NCBI GenBank assembly: GCA_024734555.1
Contig: JANPWX010000443.1
Location: 1,288,493 to 1,352,492 of the forward strand
DNA length: 64,000 bases
Direction: 5' to 3'
From: Trochalopteron elliotii
Taxonomy: Eukaryota; Chordata; Aves; Passeriformes; Leiothrichidae
The position numbers were made by a program, and so were the translations under genes. Each line of letters starts with the position of its first letter. The stretch's first letter is position 1. Under the pieces are notes generated by a model. That model was not told the origin of the DNA and searched no databases. It saw nothing but the letters and a program-made list of their open reading frames with translations. Shown here in pieces: positions 1 through 12,200 of this stretch.

Positions 1-96
1 TTATCTCACAAAAGAGTAAGAAGGCAGAAATCAAACCATAACCTGAATTTTCAGTCTGACCTGCTCTTCAGGGGGAAGGCTGAGGCAAGGACTTAC
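1..96 (-). other. MEGF6: Start of intron after x16
   Basis: Begins with the donor GTAAGT at 96-91 and runs off the left edge. No coding sequence is seen. Confidence 0.85.
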
Positions 97-228
97 TGTC
101 AGAGCAGGATAGCCCAGTGTAGCCAGGGGGACAGTCACAGGCTCCAGTTTCCCTGTTGCACTGTCCCCCGTTGGCACAGGGCTCACAGGAGTTCTGGCAG
201 TCTGGTCCCCACTGGCCATCTGGGCAAT
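97..228 (-). CDS. MEGF6: MEGF6 exon x16: laminin-type EGF domain (last exon in window)
   Basis: 132 nt, 44 codons, phase 1-1, with acceptor CTTTTTCTCCAG and donor GTAAGT. It reads [38 protein letters not shown]. Eight cysteines are present, with C-x2-C in the centre. The frame stays open into the donor in phase 1, so further EGF exons are expected beyond position 1. Confidence 0.95.
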
Positions 229-3200
229 CTGGAGAAAAAGCACAATGACGTGTAACCAGTGCCATTTTCTGTTTCAGGATAGTTGTAGATTTCTGCTGTT
301 ACCCCAAAGAATTTAGAAATAATAGTTAAACTGAGTTGGATTGTTATATTACCTCTACAGACCTACTTCCCTGCCAGCCCTGCCATTAAACTACAGCACA
401 CAAGAACACAGCTGAAGGGAGACCAAAGGCTCTCTCCCAATTTCCACCACAGTTTGTCTGTTTACTGGTTTGGGAAACAGCAAAATTCTACTTCTTATCA
501 TGTCTTCCAAAGCCAGGCACTCCCTACCTTGGTCCAGCACCTCACACACCTTGTTCACATGCAGCACCAGTCTTCCCAGCTGGGCAAACACACTGCCCTG
601 TCTTTGGATCACACGGGGCTCCTCCACAGCTGCACCTCTGCCTGCAGCCCATCCCAAAGCTGCCAGGCTGACAAGCTGGACAAAAAAACCCCAAAGTCAC
701 TGTTAGAAGCATTTTGAAGACATTAGGACTCACCACGGCCACCAGTTTTAAACTAAGCTGTGCTGGTAGAAGTGATCAACTTACAATAAGTGTCTGAGCA
801 ACTGGTGGTTTGAAATTTAACTGCACCAGAGCCCTGCAAAATCTGTGCCTGAAGCTTTTAAGGCAACTACTGTTACCTGGACAAATGTTAGTTTGGGTAA
901 CTGGCCTCAGCCTAGTGCCTTGACCTTTGCAGGGAGAGAGAGGCAGCATTTGCCAGGCTCCAAATATCAGTCTGGTTTCAGTGGGGAACTGCCAACTCGC
1001 ATCAACAACAAATGTACCTGTTTATCTGCAACTTCTAAATCTAAGATTTCTGAATAAGCTTTCCCATCCCAAGTGTATCTCCCAGGAAAACATGCAGTGA
1101 GTACCTACACAAATGGCATTTTTCTCCATGAAACCCAGCTGGACACGGATGTTTGCAGGCTCCTGTCTCAGGATCACAGGGAACATCAGGAGGACAGCTG
1201 CACCTCAGTTTGCAACCAGCCCCATAAAACCCTGGGGTGCACTCTGGAAACAGAAGCAGACACAGAACATGTATAAGAAAAAGGAAAAGTTAAGAGAAGT
1301 GAACAAAAATCAGAAAATAATTTGGCAGGAACTTGCAGAGAATATAATGTACATTTTAGAGGTGTTGCTAACAAAGAGTAAATACTTAATAAATGCTTAC
1401 ATTTCAAAGAGGTTGCTGCTTAAATGTAACCCAGAAACAGAGTGGCAGAATGCTCAAAGATTTATTCAATTAGAATACTTGAGGCTGTATTCAACTAAAT
1501 ACATCATAGAATTCTCTTCTTATATGTCCAAGTTCTGCTTCTCTTGCCTTGGTGCACAGCCAGTGCTGGGCAAGGCATACTCCCTGTCAGAACTGAACCC
1601 ATCACCAAAAATGATAAAAATATTAAATATTGTCATTATTGTTCTCCACCAAACCCATCAGAACTACTGCCATAAATGCAACACAGTCCTGCCTGGCCAG
1701 AGAAAAACCTGAAGGGAGAATCTTTATTGTGTTACTCCACTGCTGTCTGGAAAGGGCTACTAAGACATGCAAACATGAATGTGGGATGAAATTCTCTTTG
1801 AACTACCCCCAAAAACTACAAAGAGTAAGCTGAATTCAAAGAGCTGCAAATCTGAAGGCAAGGCAGCATTACTGAGCCTGTTTACAAATCACCCCACTGC
1901 CATAAAACACACATTTTGCCACTTATTTACTGACTGTGTCAAAAAAGCACAGAAATGAAAACTCACATGATCTTCATTATTTAAGGCTGTATTAGGATTT
2001 GGGCTCTGGGTTTCTGTTGTCATTTGACCAGGCCAAAACTCCTCCAATTGCCTATTCCCCTTGATGTCCCTGCAACCCTAGCAGGGTTAAAACCCCCCAA
2101 AATCATTAGTAGGATATGAATATATCAGTAGCAGCGGCCAAACAAAGCAGATGGGTGGAGGAAGGAGAAGTTTTTGGGACAAAGGAATGAGCAGATGGGG
2201 GGAACCTGGCTGTGTGGGGTACCTTTCTGACATTTTTTGCCATGATATCCAGGCTGGCAGGTGCAGGAGCCATTCCTGGGGCTGCACTCCAGCGTGTGCT
2301 CCTTCACACACTGACACTCCTCCGAGCAGCCCGCGCCAAAGGCCCACCTGGGACAGGCTGCAGACAGGAGAAAAGGAAGCATCAGCTCTGTAATTATGCA
2401 AGAGCTGCCTGAAATTGCACATTGGTGCAGAATGCAACTGCTGCAAGAAGCAAAACCTCTGTTTCGCCTTCAGCAAGTACATCACCGTTCCTACAGCAGC
2501 ACCTGTTCATGTGTGGGTGGGTAAAAAAAGAGTTTACATGATTCCTGTGTTGGGTCATTCATTTCAGGTCAAGCAATACGTGGTGCATGCAAGAACCAGA
2601 AACATTTCAAAGCAAACTCAGCTGATTTTCTGTATGAAAAAAAAGCCTGGGTGCACTCCAAGATGAAAGCTTTCATAATAAAACAAAATAAAACAAAACA
2701 CAAAAGATTTTTGATCTTGCACAGATTTCACAAACAAAACCTGTAAGTACAAAGAAACTCGGTCATCTGTTTTGCAAAGTTTTTGTTTTAATTCTTTTTA
2801 TTCCATCTAATATCTGATCCTCATCCTGTCCCAGCCAGCCCTGCTCCCCAGCTCCCACTCCAACTTAACAGCAGCCACTAAGCAACTCCAATCAGACTCC
2901 AACCTCAGCAATAACCCTAATGATAACCTGTCCACCCCACCTATAGTCCTCACCTTTGAGCATCAGTAAATCTCAGTCCTTATGGTGAAGATTAATCACA
3001 GGGGAAAAGATTAATGAAGCTTCTGGGGCTCCCTGGCACATCTCGAAATTCCTGTCCTCCTGCTACTCCCAGCCCATTGCAGAACCCAAAGCCTCGCTAA
3101 TTTTATCATAAAATGGTTTGGGTTGGAAGGTCCCATAAAGACCATCTCATTCCACCCCTCTGCCATGGGCAGGGACAATTTCCACTATCCCAGGTTACTC

Positions 3201-6200
3201 CAAGCCCCAATGTCCAACCTGGCCTTGGACACTTCCAGGCATCCAGGGGCAGCCACAGCTTCTCTGGGCACCCTCACCCTCGTAGCACACAACATTTTTC
3301 TAACATCTGAGCTAAATCTCTATTGTTTTAGTAAATCCATTCCTCCTTGTCCTAGCACTGTGTGACTGTGCAGGAAGTCACTCTCCTTCCTTTCTGCCAG
3401 CCCCTTTGAGTGATGTGGAATCTTTTACAGACTGTTAATGCTGTGCACACATTGAACAGATCCAAAACACACCAGGGACTTACTGAGGTGGCAGAAGCGT
3501 CCGTAGAGCCCGGGGTCACACAGGCAGGCTCCGTACAGTCTGTGGCAGTGGCCCTTGTTGGCACAGTTGCACGGTTTGTTACAGTTCTTCCCAAAGAAAC
3601 CTTTTGGGCAACCTTTGGAGAGCACAAACACAGGGAGGCATCAGCGGCTAACGGGTCAAAGCGGTTTGTGGCCGAGCTGGGGCTCTGAGCAGCCTCGCCA
3701 GCCACCGGCTTTCCTCACCCTCTGCTCTGTCCATTATCTGAGGTAAGGGAAGCAGGGGGGAGAAGTGGAGAGGCTGAGGCAGAGGCGGGGCCGTACCGTC
3801 CTCGCAGAGGCGGCCCAGCACGCCGGGCGGGCAGCGGCACTGCCCCGTGCCGGGGTCACAGGAGCCGCCGTTCCGGCACTGGCAGGCGCCGGCACATCCT
3901 CTGCCGAACGTCCCGGGGGGACAGGCTGGGGATGGAGAGAGAAGGGACAGTCAGCACACCAAGAAATCCTTCCCCTCTGCTGTAAACGGAGCAACACAAG
4001 GCTCTGGTCGTTGGGAAGGGTGATGAAGGGTCAGGGACACAAGTCCTGTGTGGAGGGACTGAGGGAGCTGGAGGTGTTCAGCCTGGAAAACTCATTGGAG
4101 ACCTCCCCAAAACTCCCTGAGAGGAGGGTGTAGCCAGGTGGGGGTCGATCTCCTCTCCCAGGCAGCCAGCAACAGGGCAAGAGGACACAGCCTTAAACCC
4201 CATAAACACCCCCCTAAACCAGGGGAGGTTTCGGTTGGACATCGGGAGGAATTTCCTCACAGAAAGCATGACTGGGCATGGGAATGGGCTGCCCTAGGGA
4301 GTGGTGGAGCCACCGTCCCTGGAGGTGTTTAAGAAAAGACTGGATGTGGCACTCAGTGGTTGAGAAGGTGGTGTTGGGTCATAGGTTGGACTCGATCTCA
4401 AAGGTCTTTTCCAGCTAATTGATTCTGTGATTCTGTGAAAACTGAGCAAGGAGAGAGTCCTTTCAGTTGAGCAGGCTCTGAACAAAGTTATATTCTTCTA
4501 TAAAGCAACGCACATCCACCTGATATTTACTAGGACATCTCAAGGGACACTGAATTAACCAAGCTTTGGGAAGTACTGTCATGTATCCAGCCCTCCCCTG
4601 CACATGCTCCCCTTCCCACAAAGCACAGGCTCAAAAACCATTGCCTGACAAGTCCAAAGCTTAAACATCAGAGCACAGCTTTGAATACTTGGAGATAAAT
4701 ATTTTAAACATTACTTTTTTCTCTCCCGAACACTATTACAAAAATAATATCTTGTTTTTCAAATGTAGTTTCTGAAACTCCCCAGGTAATCATGGCAGCA
4801 ATGGATCCACAACAGCAAAAACAAACTGAGATGAAGCCTTGCTCTGCTGTTTGCAGCCTGAGCTGGCTGAGTGAATACAGTTGCTGGAGTCATCTGACTT
4901 CACTGACATTTTATCAATGTACATTAAGAAAGTTGACATTTCACATCAATTTCCATTCGGCTTCTTTGGTGCATTATTAGAGAAATTAAGTTCCAGTTTG
5001 CTCCACTGTTTTAGCTTACCCTAAACCTGCTTACCCTAAACCCATGAACTGTGCTTTATATTAAAAAATGCAAGAGAAAAAGAGTGAAAGCAATCACATA
5101 TGACTAACTCATACAGATTAGATACTGCATTTGTCATTGTCCATGCTGACTTCACCAGACACCAGGTTTAGCTCAATAACACAGTACCATTAAAGTTCTT
5201 TAATTTCCACATATGAATTCCATTAGACTACATGCATGGATATCTAGTGCAAATGTACATCATAAATATTGTTATTTATGAAATGAACTAAAGAATGTGG
5301 GTACTGCCTTGAAATTTTTACAATCTATCACCACCAGAACACCAGGAACAGAATTAAGAATATTCTCTTGATAGCTTGAACTGTCTTAGACAGACTGGAA
5401 ATTATCCTTTTAATCCTCCCCACTCCTATTCTCTTAGCTGCCCCCAAGTGTTTACAAGCCAAACCCACCATCAGTCTCCCAAAATAACCACGGGCAGACT
5501 GCTGGTTTCAATCACTTGCTTGATTTTTCTACATTTCTGTCCATGTGATGACGTCTCCTAAACAATCTTGATGGCAATTAACCTGAAGAGTGCTGTCTAC
5601 TGATGTCAAGTAATAAATTCTCATCGACTTTTTGTCTCACCAGTGACAGCAAAGACTTTCTGAGAATGATGGGCCATCATGTCACACACACCACGAAATG
5701 GAGGGACCCATCTCAAACAGGAAATCTGCTGTATGATGTCTCAGACAAGCAGCAGACAAGTTTTGCCAAACTGCAGATGAAGAACAGCACATCAAGAAAT
5801 CACCACTCTCTTTCCAATGGGTTTTGACACATACTTCTGAATCACAAAGATCTTCTGCCAGGAAACAGGAGCAAGGAGGGTGAAAAGCTATTATAAAGGG
5901 CACCGACTTGGCAACAGAATTCTGAGAAATACCATTTCCAATATGAAAAATTAACTGTTCCAAGAAAGCGAGGCTAATAATAAAAAGAGTGATAAGGGAA
6001 AAAAAAATGGAGAACATAAGAAAAAAATTTAAAAGGCAATGTCTTGGGGTGCTACAATGGAAAAACTCAAGTTTAACATACATGTCCACCCAGACTGTCA
6101 CACCAACTGCTGGGACAGACTTCTGGAAGTCACCAAGGCAGGTTGTGGAACAAAGCATGGCCAGCAAACTTTGGCAGCTTTTAGCAGCACAGTGAATAGG

Positions 6201-9200
6201 GAAGAACAACAACCAAATGTTTGGGATTCTTTCCTGACCCTCACTGGAGTGCAGAGACCTCTGTGCACTGCGGCATCACTTACAGCTCCTATTTCACGTG
6301 CCCCAGCACCACGCATTTCATTATGAGACAGCTGTGCTCCTTTGGGAGCTTCACAGATGAAAAGCACAAGAGGTTACACCCATTCCCCACCTGCAGAGTC
6401 CCTGCAGGAGGATCATTCCCCCTGCCAGCCCCTGTACTCACTCTCATTGCAGATGACACCAGCCCAGCCGGGCGGGCAGACGCAGCCGCTGCGCTCGCTG
6501 TTGCAGCGGCCCCCGTGCAGACAATCCTCACACCTCAGGCTGCAGTCCTGGCCAAACGTGTCACCCAGGCACACTGACAGCAAAAAAAAAAAAAACGAAA
6601 AACACACAGGGCTGAGTGAGCAGCCAGGCAAAAATGCTCCCAACAAGCTATTACCTATGGCTGGGTTGCAAACGCTGCTGGTTTGGCACAAAAGGTCCAG
6701 CAAAATGGGCACTCCTGAATTTCCCTCTTTACATTTTTGACTCTAAGTAGAAGGAAAGCTGGGTGTTCAGCTGGAATTTACTCCCCTAAATGCTGTCATT
6801 CTCCAGTGAAGAGCACTGTGAGCTACTTTTTAAAATCAAGATTTTTGCCTTCAGAAAAACTGAATTTGTACCTCATGCTCGATAACACTGTATATAACTA
6901 GAAGAATTTATTGGGACATTCCTTCTCTCCTTGACAGGCTATCCCTGTTGTTTTACTGCAGTAAGTGGATGTAGTGCTACTTAAACATCGTTCAGTGATA
7001 TTTTCAACCACATAGTTTGAGTGTTCTAGGAAAACAAAGAGAAATACACATTTATCAGGTCTCTCCTCTTCAGGGATATGAAGAGTTTTATATAGGAAAC
7101 CTGATATGAAAATGCATTTTTTTCCCTCTCCTTCCCCACCCTCCTTTTATCCCTTGCACCCTCATGTTCTCTTTGTGGAGTCTATTGAGACATGCATGCA
7201 AAATAAAGTGACTGTCTGATAAAACACTTCAGTGGCATTGAAGATCCCATCCACAGTTTAGAGCCTTCAAGGCTTTATGGCTGTGGCTGGAGGCTTTTTG
7301 GAATGGGATTTTTTAACAGCACCTGAAGGTGAGCTGGCAGCTTATTTCAGCCTACAGTAAGTCACAGGCTGGTTGCATTTCGCCACCAGTTTTCTGTGTG
7401 AGGCCAGATTTCCTCTTGGTCTGAGCACCCAACTGTTCCCTTTTCTGTAGCTGAACAAATGCCCAAGCTTTCAGAGACATTCAGAATCCCAGTGCTCCCA
7501 CTTGGAACAGGGTACAAATTCATACTTCAGGACAAGAATACAGACCACCATTAAAAACATCACGCTTCCACCTTAAAAAGTCATTCAAGTTACAGAAAAT
7601 ATTTAATTGCACCAGCTTACTGTTAAAGCAGGCTTTTTTATAATATAGATAGCAGCACAAAACCATGTCTGAAAATACAAGGAATAAATTGCTATATGGG
7701 AGATAAAAGAACTTACTACACCATTTAAAGTTCCTTTTCTCCATCACCTTTTCATACGAACCACTGCATTTTGCAAAGCCTGAGCCTTAGAAAAAGTGCA
7801 GCTGCTTACTGATAACACCCAAATTTCTGTGGGTAAACATAAATAAAACATGCAAAAAGTGGTCAATAAATATTTGATTGTGGTTTCTAAGCCTGATAAA
7901 TTTGCCTTTGGTTATCTCATTTATCAGTTTCCCAGTTTGTTATCAGTGTTGTCGAGTCTGGCTGGATGCTGCATGATTTGGGAGGGTCTTAACAGTTTTG
8001 TTCACAAAAATAAGTTAATATTTTATTAAAGTCAAGACCAGCTCCCGGTTTTTGCCTGTAGGGCACAGTCCTCAGATGGATAATTATAGAGTTTATATAA
8101 AAATCACAGGTCACACATAGGAAAAAACAAGAAATCCTCCCTGGTGATCCACCAGCACTCAGCACAAAGCAAACACAGGGTTTCACCTCATAATACTCTT
8201 AAAATTGTGAAGTTTCTACCTTTGGGTGGAGAGACTGAATCATGCAAAGCCCAGGTGGGTGCAAGGCTGCTCTGCACCCACTCCTGTGACAGTGGGTGCC
8301 CCTGTGCTGTTTGCCACCACTTGAGATGAGCAATACGTGGATGGGTTGGTGTTTTTCCCAGAGAGTCAAGGGAAGCCTGAATCTTCAGAAGATGGTTTTT
8401 AACACAGAACAAAATGCAAACATCTTAAACAAAAAGCCTCCAGTTGTTATAAAAGGGTTTGTAAACAGGGACCCATGCTCCCAGCTCTAGGAGAAGGGAA
8501 ATGTTTCCCCAGGGATTCAGTGCACTGCAGTGAGCCAGGCCATCCTCTCACCCCTGGCACTGTGAGCTCTCTCTGGCTGCTGCCCTGGGGCTCTGTGCAG
8601 ACACCCTGTTTTCCAAGCAGCCACTGCTTGCTGTGCTGCTCACTTTTCCCCTGCCTCCCTCCCAGAGCATCCAGGCAGCCTCCTGGCTCCTCAAACATGT
8701 CCCATTTGGGATTTGGGTGGTAACACCTTATCCCTACCAGCACAGCGACGGGCAGCATGAAGGATCAAAGCTCATCCCTCCTCCTGATGCTGAGCTCTGC
8801 CAGCCCAGCCCCAAATCCTCTCCCTGAGAGACCATCCTCCCAGTTTTCTGTGCTGGCTCAGGGCCCTGCTGGTCACTCACCAACCCTGTGCACCAGGGTG
8901 AGCTCTCCTCGGGGTTCTCCATCCTCGCCCAGGGACCCCAGTGCGTAGTGGAGCAGCTGGGGGGGCCCTCGGAACTGCAGCCCCGGGGCTGCCTCCTCTG
9001 CATCTGCCTCCTCCACACCTAGGGCTGGACAGACACAGCCATCAGCACCCCAGCCTGCCTCCACACCCTCTCATTTACATCTTTTTTTACTGTTATGATG
9101 TCCCAGTCACACCTCTGCCCAGCAGTCCCAGCCCAAGCGTTTTCTTGTCTCTACTTACAGGGTTTCAGCTATCCAGAAAAGAAAAAAAATAGAGAGAAAA

Positions 9201-12200
9201 GGAGAGACACCCTCCCCACCTCACCTTTCCCTTTTCTTTCTTCTAGGAAAAAACTCTGCTCCTGGAGAACCAAAATTAAACGAGGAGATTCATTTTCCTC
9301 ACTTGAAGTTTGAGATTATTTTTAGTTAATGAAGGTCATTACTCTTGCTCGTTTTGGAGATGACAAATAGAAAGTGAGGCCGGCTGTGCAATTTATTTTC
9401 AGAAACATTAAAATTTGAGCCTTAAAATGACGGGAAATCAGTTGGCTTTCTTTTTGGTGTGGTTAGAATATCAAACGCTGGCTTAAGGTTTAGCAGTTGC
9501 TAAACTTCGTTGTAAAATTGAGTTGCTCTGCTAAACTCTGGACTGGTTACACTGGCAGAAATCCAGAATAACGTCACTGGCTAATGGAAAACTTGCCATG
9601 GTTGATCAAAGAAAAATCTGGCTACCTTTTTTTTTTTCCACAGGATGTAAAACTTCATCAAATAGTGCAAGAAAAGTGTTAAAATAGTATTTATTTCTAA
9701 ACCAGGAGCTTTAGGTTTTCAAACATGTCCAGGGGATTTAAGTGTTCATCTGCCATTAATCTTTGGCCAAAGCCATTACTGGAGGATGAACTTGGATCCA
9801 CGCTCTGCACGTAGCCCTACCCTGGCCACGTTCAGAGATGGCTCAAGCTGGGCTCCCAAAATCCCAGGATCTGTGAAAATCCCCGTTCCAAAATCACTTT
9901 TTAAATCAGTGGGAAGTGCTCAATGGCCCTCAAGTTTTGAGAAGAACTCACCCACGCAGGCCCATCTGCTGTCCCCAAGCCTGTACCCCTCCTTACAGGC
10001 ACACTCATATGACCCCAGGGAATTCACACAGAAATGGTCACAGTTGCCATTATCCAGACGACATTCATCCACATCTAGAAAATCCAGACATAAATGCTGA
10101 TTAGGAACAAGCACTTCTGCTTGGAGAGCCCATGCTGTGCCCAGCTGCATCTGACAAATTATTCTATACATAAGAAAACACAATTTTTCTTATGTGTTTT
10201 GGGGCTCTCAGTTTCTCCCTGCTATTGGAGGTATGAAAACATTTCAGGGCAACAGGGAGCAGATTATTTCACTGATGCTTTTGTCTCGAGTGAAAACAGA
10301 TGCTTTAAGCTGTTAAGCTCAGTTGATCCTTCAGTTATTTTGAGGGCTCTTCTTTTGTGGAAGGAGTGTTTAATACACATCAATATATAGTGTCCATGGA
10401 GAGAGGAGGGGAAGTTTCTCTTTGCTGGCTCATCTCCCACGTCCCCACTTTCCCAAGTTGGATGCTGGGTTATTCCTGTATTCCAGCCTCACAAAGTGGA
10501 AATTACACATCTGTAAAACCTCATCAGCAAAGCTGGCATGGGGTCAGTGACTCTCATTAGGGCAGTCCCTGCAAAGGGCTTTGATAGCATTTCTTCTACC
10601 CTGGGCTGTGATTAGTTAGACCAAGCCACTGGTACCAAAGGACTTTTGACAAGGGCACGGAATGATGCAGGACAAGTGGGAATGGCTTTAGACTAACAGA
10701 GGGGAGGTTTAGATTGAATATTAGGAGAGAATTCTTCCCTGTGAGGGTGGTGATGCCCTGGCTGCCCAGACAAGCTGTGGCTGCCCCATCCCTGGATGTG
10801 TTCCAGGCCAGGCTGGACAGGGTTTGGAGCGACCTGGGATAGTGGAAGGTGTCCCTGCTCATGATAGGGGTGGAATGGGATGAGCTTTAGGGCCCTCCCA
10901 CCCCCCTGGTCCATGCTCACCATCACAGGAGCAGCCATCAGGGCTGAGCTGGAACCCCACCTTGCAGGCACACTCGTAGCCCCCCAGGTAGTTGATGCAG
11001 AACTGGGAGCAGCAGGACTCTCCAGTCTCACACTCGTCCACCTCTGCAAGGAAAGGGCAACACATTCAGCCCCAGAGACACCCCGAGCTGCTGCCACAGC
11101 TCTGCTCAGAGTTACTGTGCTGCAGCACTCACTGTTTTACACCCTCCTTCAACCACATAAACACTGAATCTTGAATTTTGACAGCAGCTGCTCCCTTCTA
11201 CCTTCTCCCACAGCAGCCAGGACCCTCCACCTCCTGGGAGAGGCATCTCCTCTCCAAGTCTGAGCTGCCATGAGGGGATTTACAAAACACCAGCTGGTCT
11301 CGCTGGTGACTGAGGTCAGGACACAGCTGGAGCTGTGTCAGGGAGTTTTAGGTTGGGTATCAGAAAAGGTTTTACCCCCAGAGGGTGCTGGGCACTGCCC
11401 AGGCTCCCCAGGGAATGGGCACAGCCCTGGGGCTGCCAGAACTCCAGGAGGGTTTGGACAATGCTCCCAGGGATGCCCAGAGTGGGGCTGTTGGGGTGGC
11501 TGTGCAGGGCCAGGAATGGGACTCAATGATCCTTGTGTGTCCTTTCCAACTCAGAATATTCTATGGTTCTGTGAAAAGAGACAACAGCAAGGACCCACCA
11601 GCCCTCAGAAACATTCTGCTTAACAGTAACCTACAGCTGACCATTCAGACCTCTTTACATTCAGCCTTATTCAATGCAAACTAACAATGCTCTGATCCAA
11701 CCAGGCCCTTGCTGGACAGCAGCAGCCTGGAAGCTTCAATTGTAGTTTTTGATAACTGATTTCCTGTTGCCTCCTCCTGCTCTGTGTCCACTCAGAACCT
11801 CGGTATCATTGACACTGCTGTAGTGGTGATTAGATGGGAGAGCTGAGCTGTTATCTGTGCACTGCAGGCTCCTGGCTGCTGTCAGGCTGCTGAGCAGGTC
11901 AGTGGCCATCCAAGGGCCACCTTGTCAATGCTGAGTCTGCAAAATGCTCCTGAATGTGGCCCGGCTGAGCAGCTGCAGATGGGAAAGGTCAGTGTCTCAA
12001 TTAACCTTGGAAGGAGTACCAACTTTATGAGGAAACAGGGACAGGAGAAAGAAAATGTAATTAATCAATCGAGGTGAGGAGGTCAGTGTGAAAATGATTA
12101 ATGCAGGTTATTTGAAGGCAGTGTTTTCCAGAAATGTCACAAGCTGAGCTCCTCTGCAGTACATCAGGTGATGCCTCATTCTGGTTTCCAGCAACAGTCC

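Noticed and set aside
1113..1712. 199-codon plus-strand open frame
   Set aside because: Starts antisense inside exon x14 and continues into intron; no recognisable domain, and composition is like the surrounding AT-rich sequence.
4020..4437. Host gene fragment suggested by short open frames over the CR1 copies
   Set aside because: The translated frames are CR1 3'-end non-coding sequence that recurs across the window.
5682..6212. 176-codon minus-strand open frame in intron x10-x11
   Set aside because: No recognisable domain; skipping it is required by the clean x10-x11 junction.
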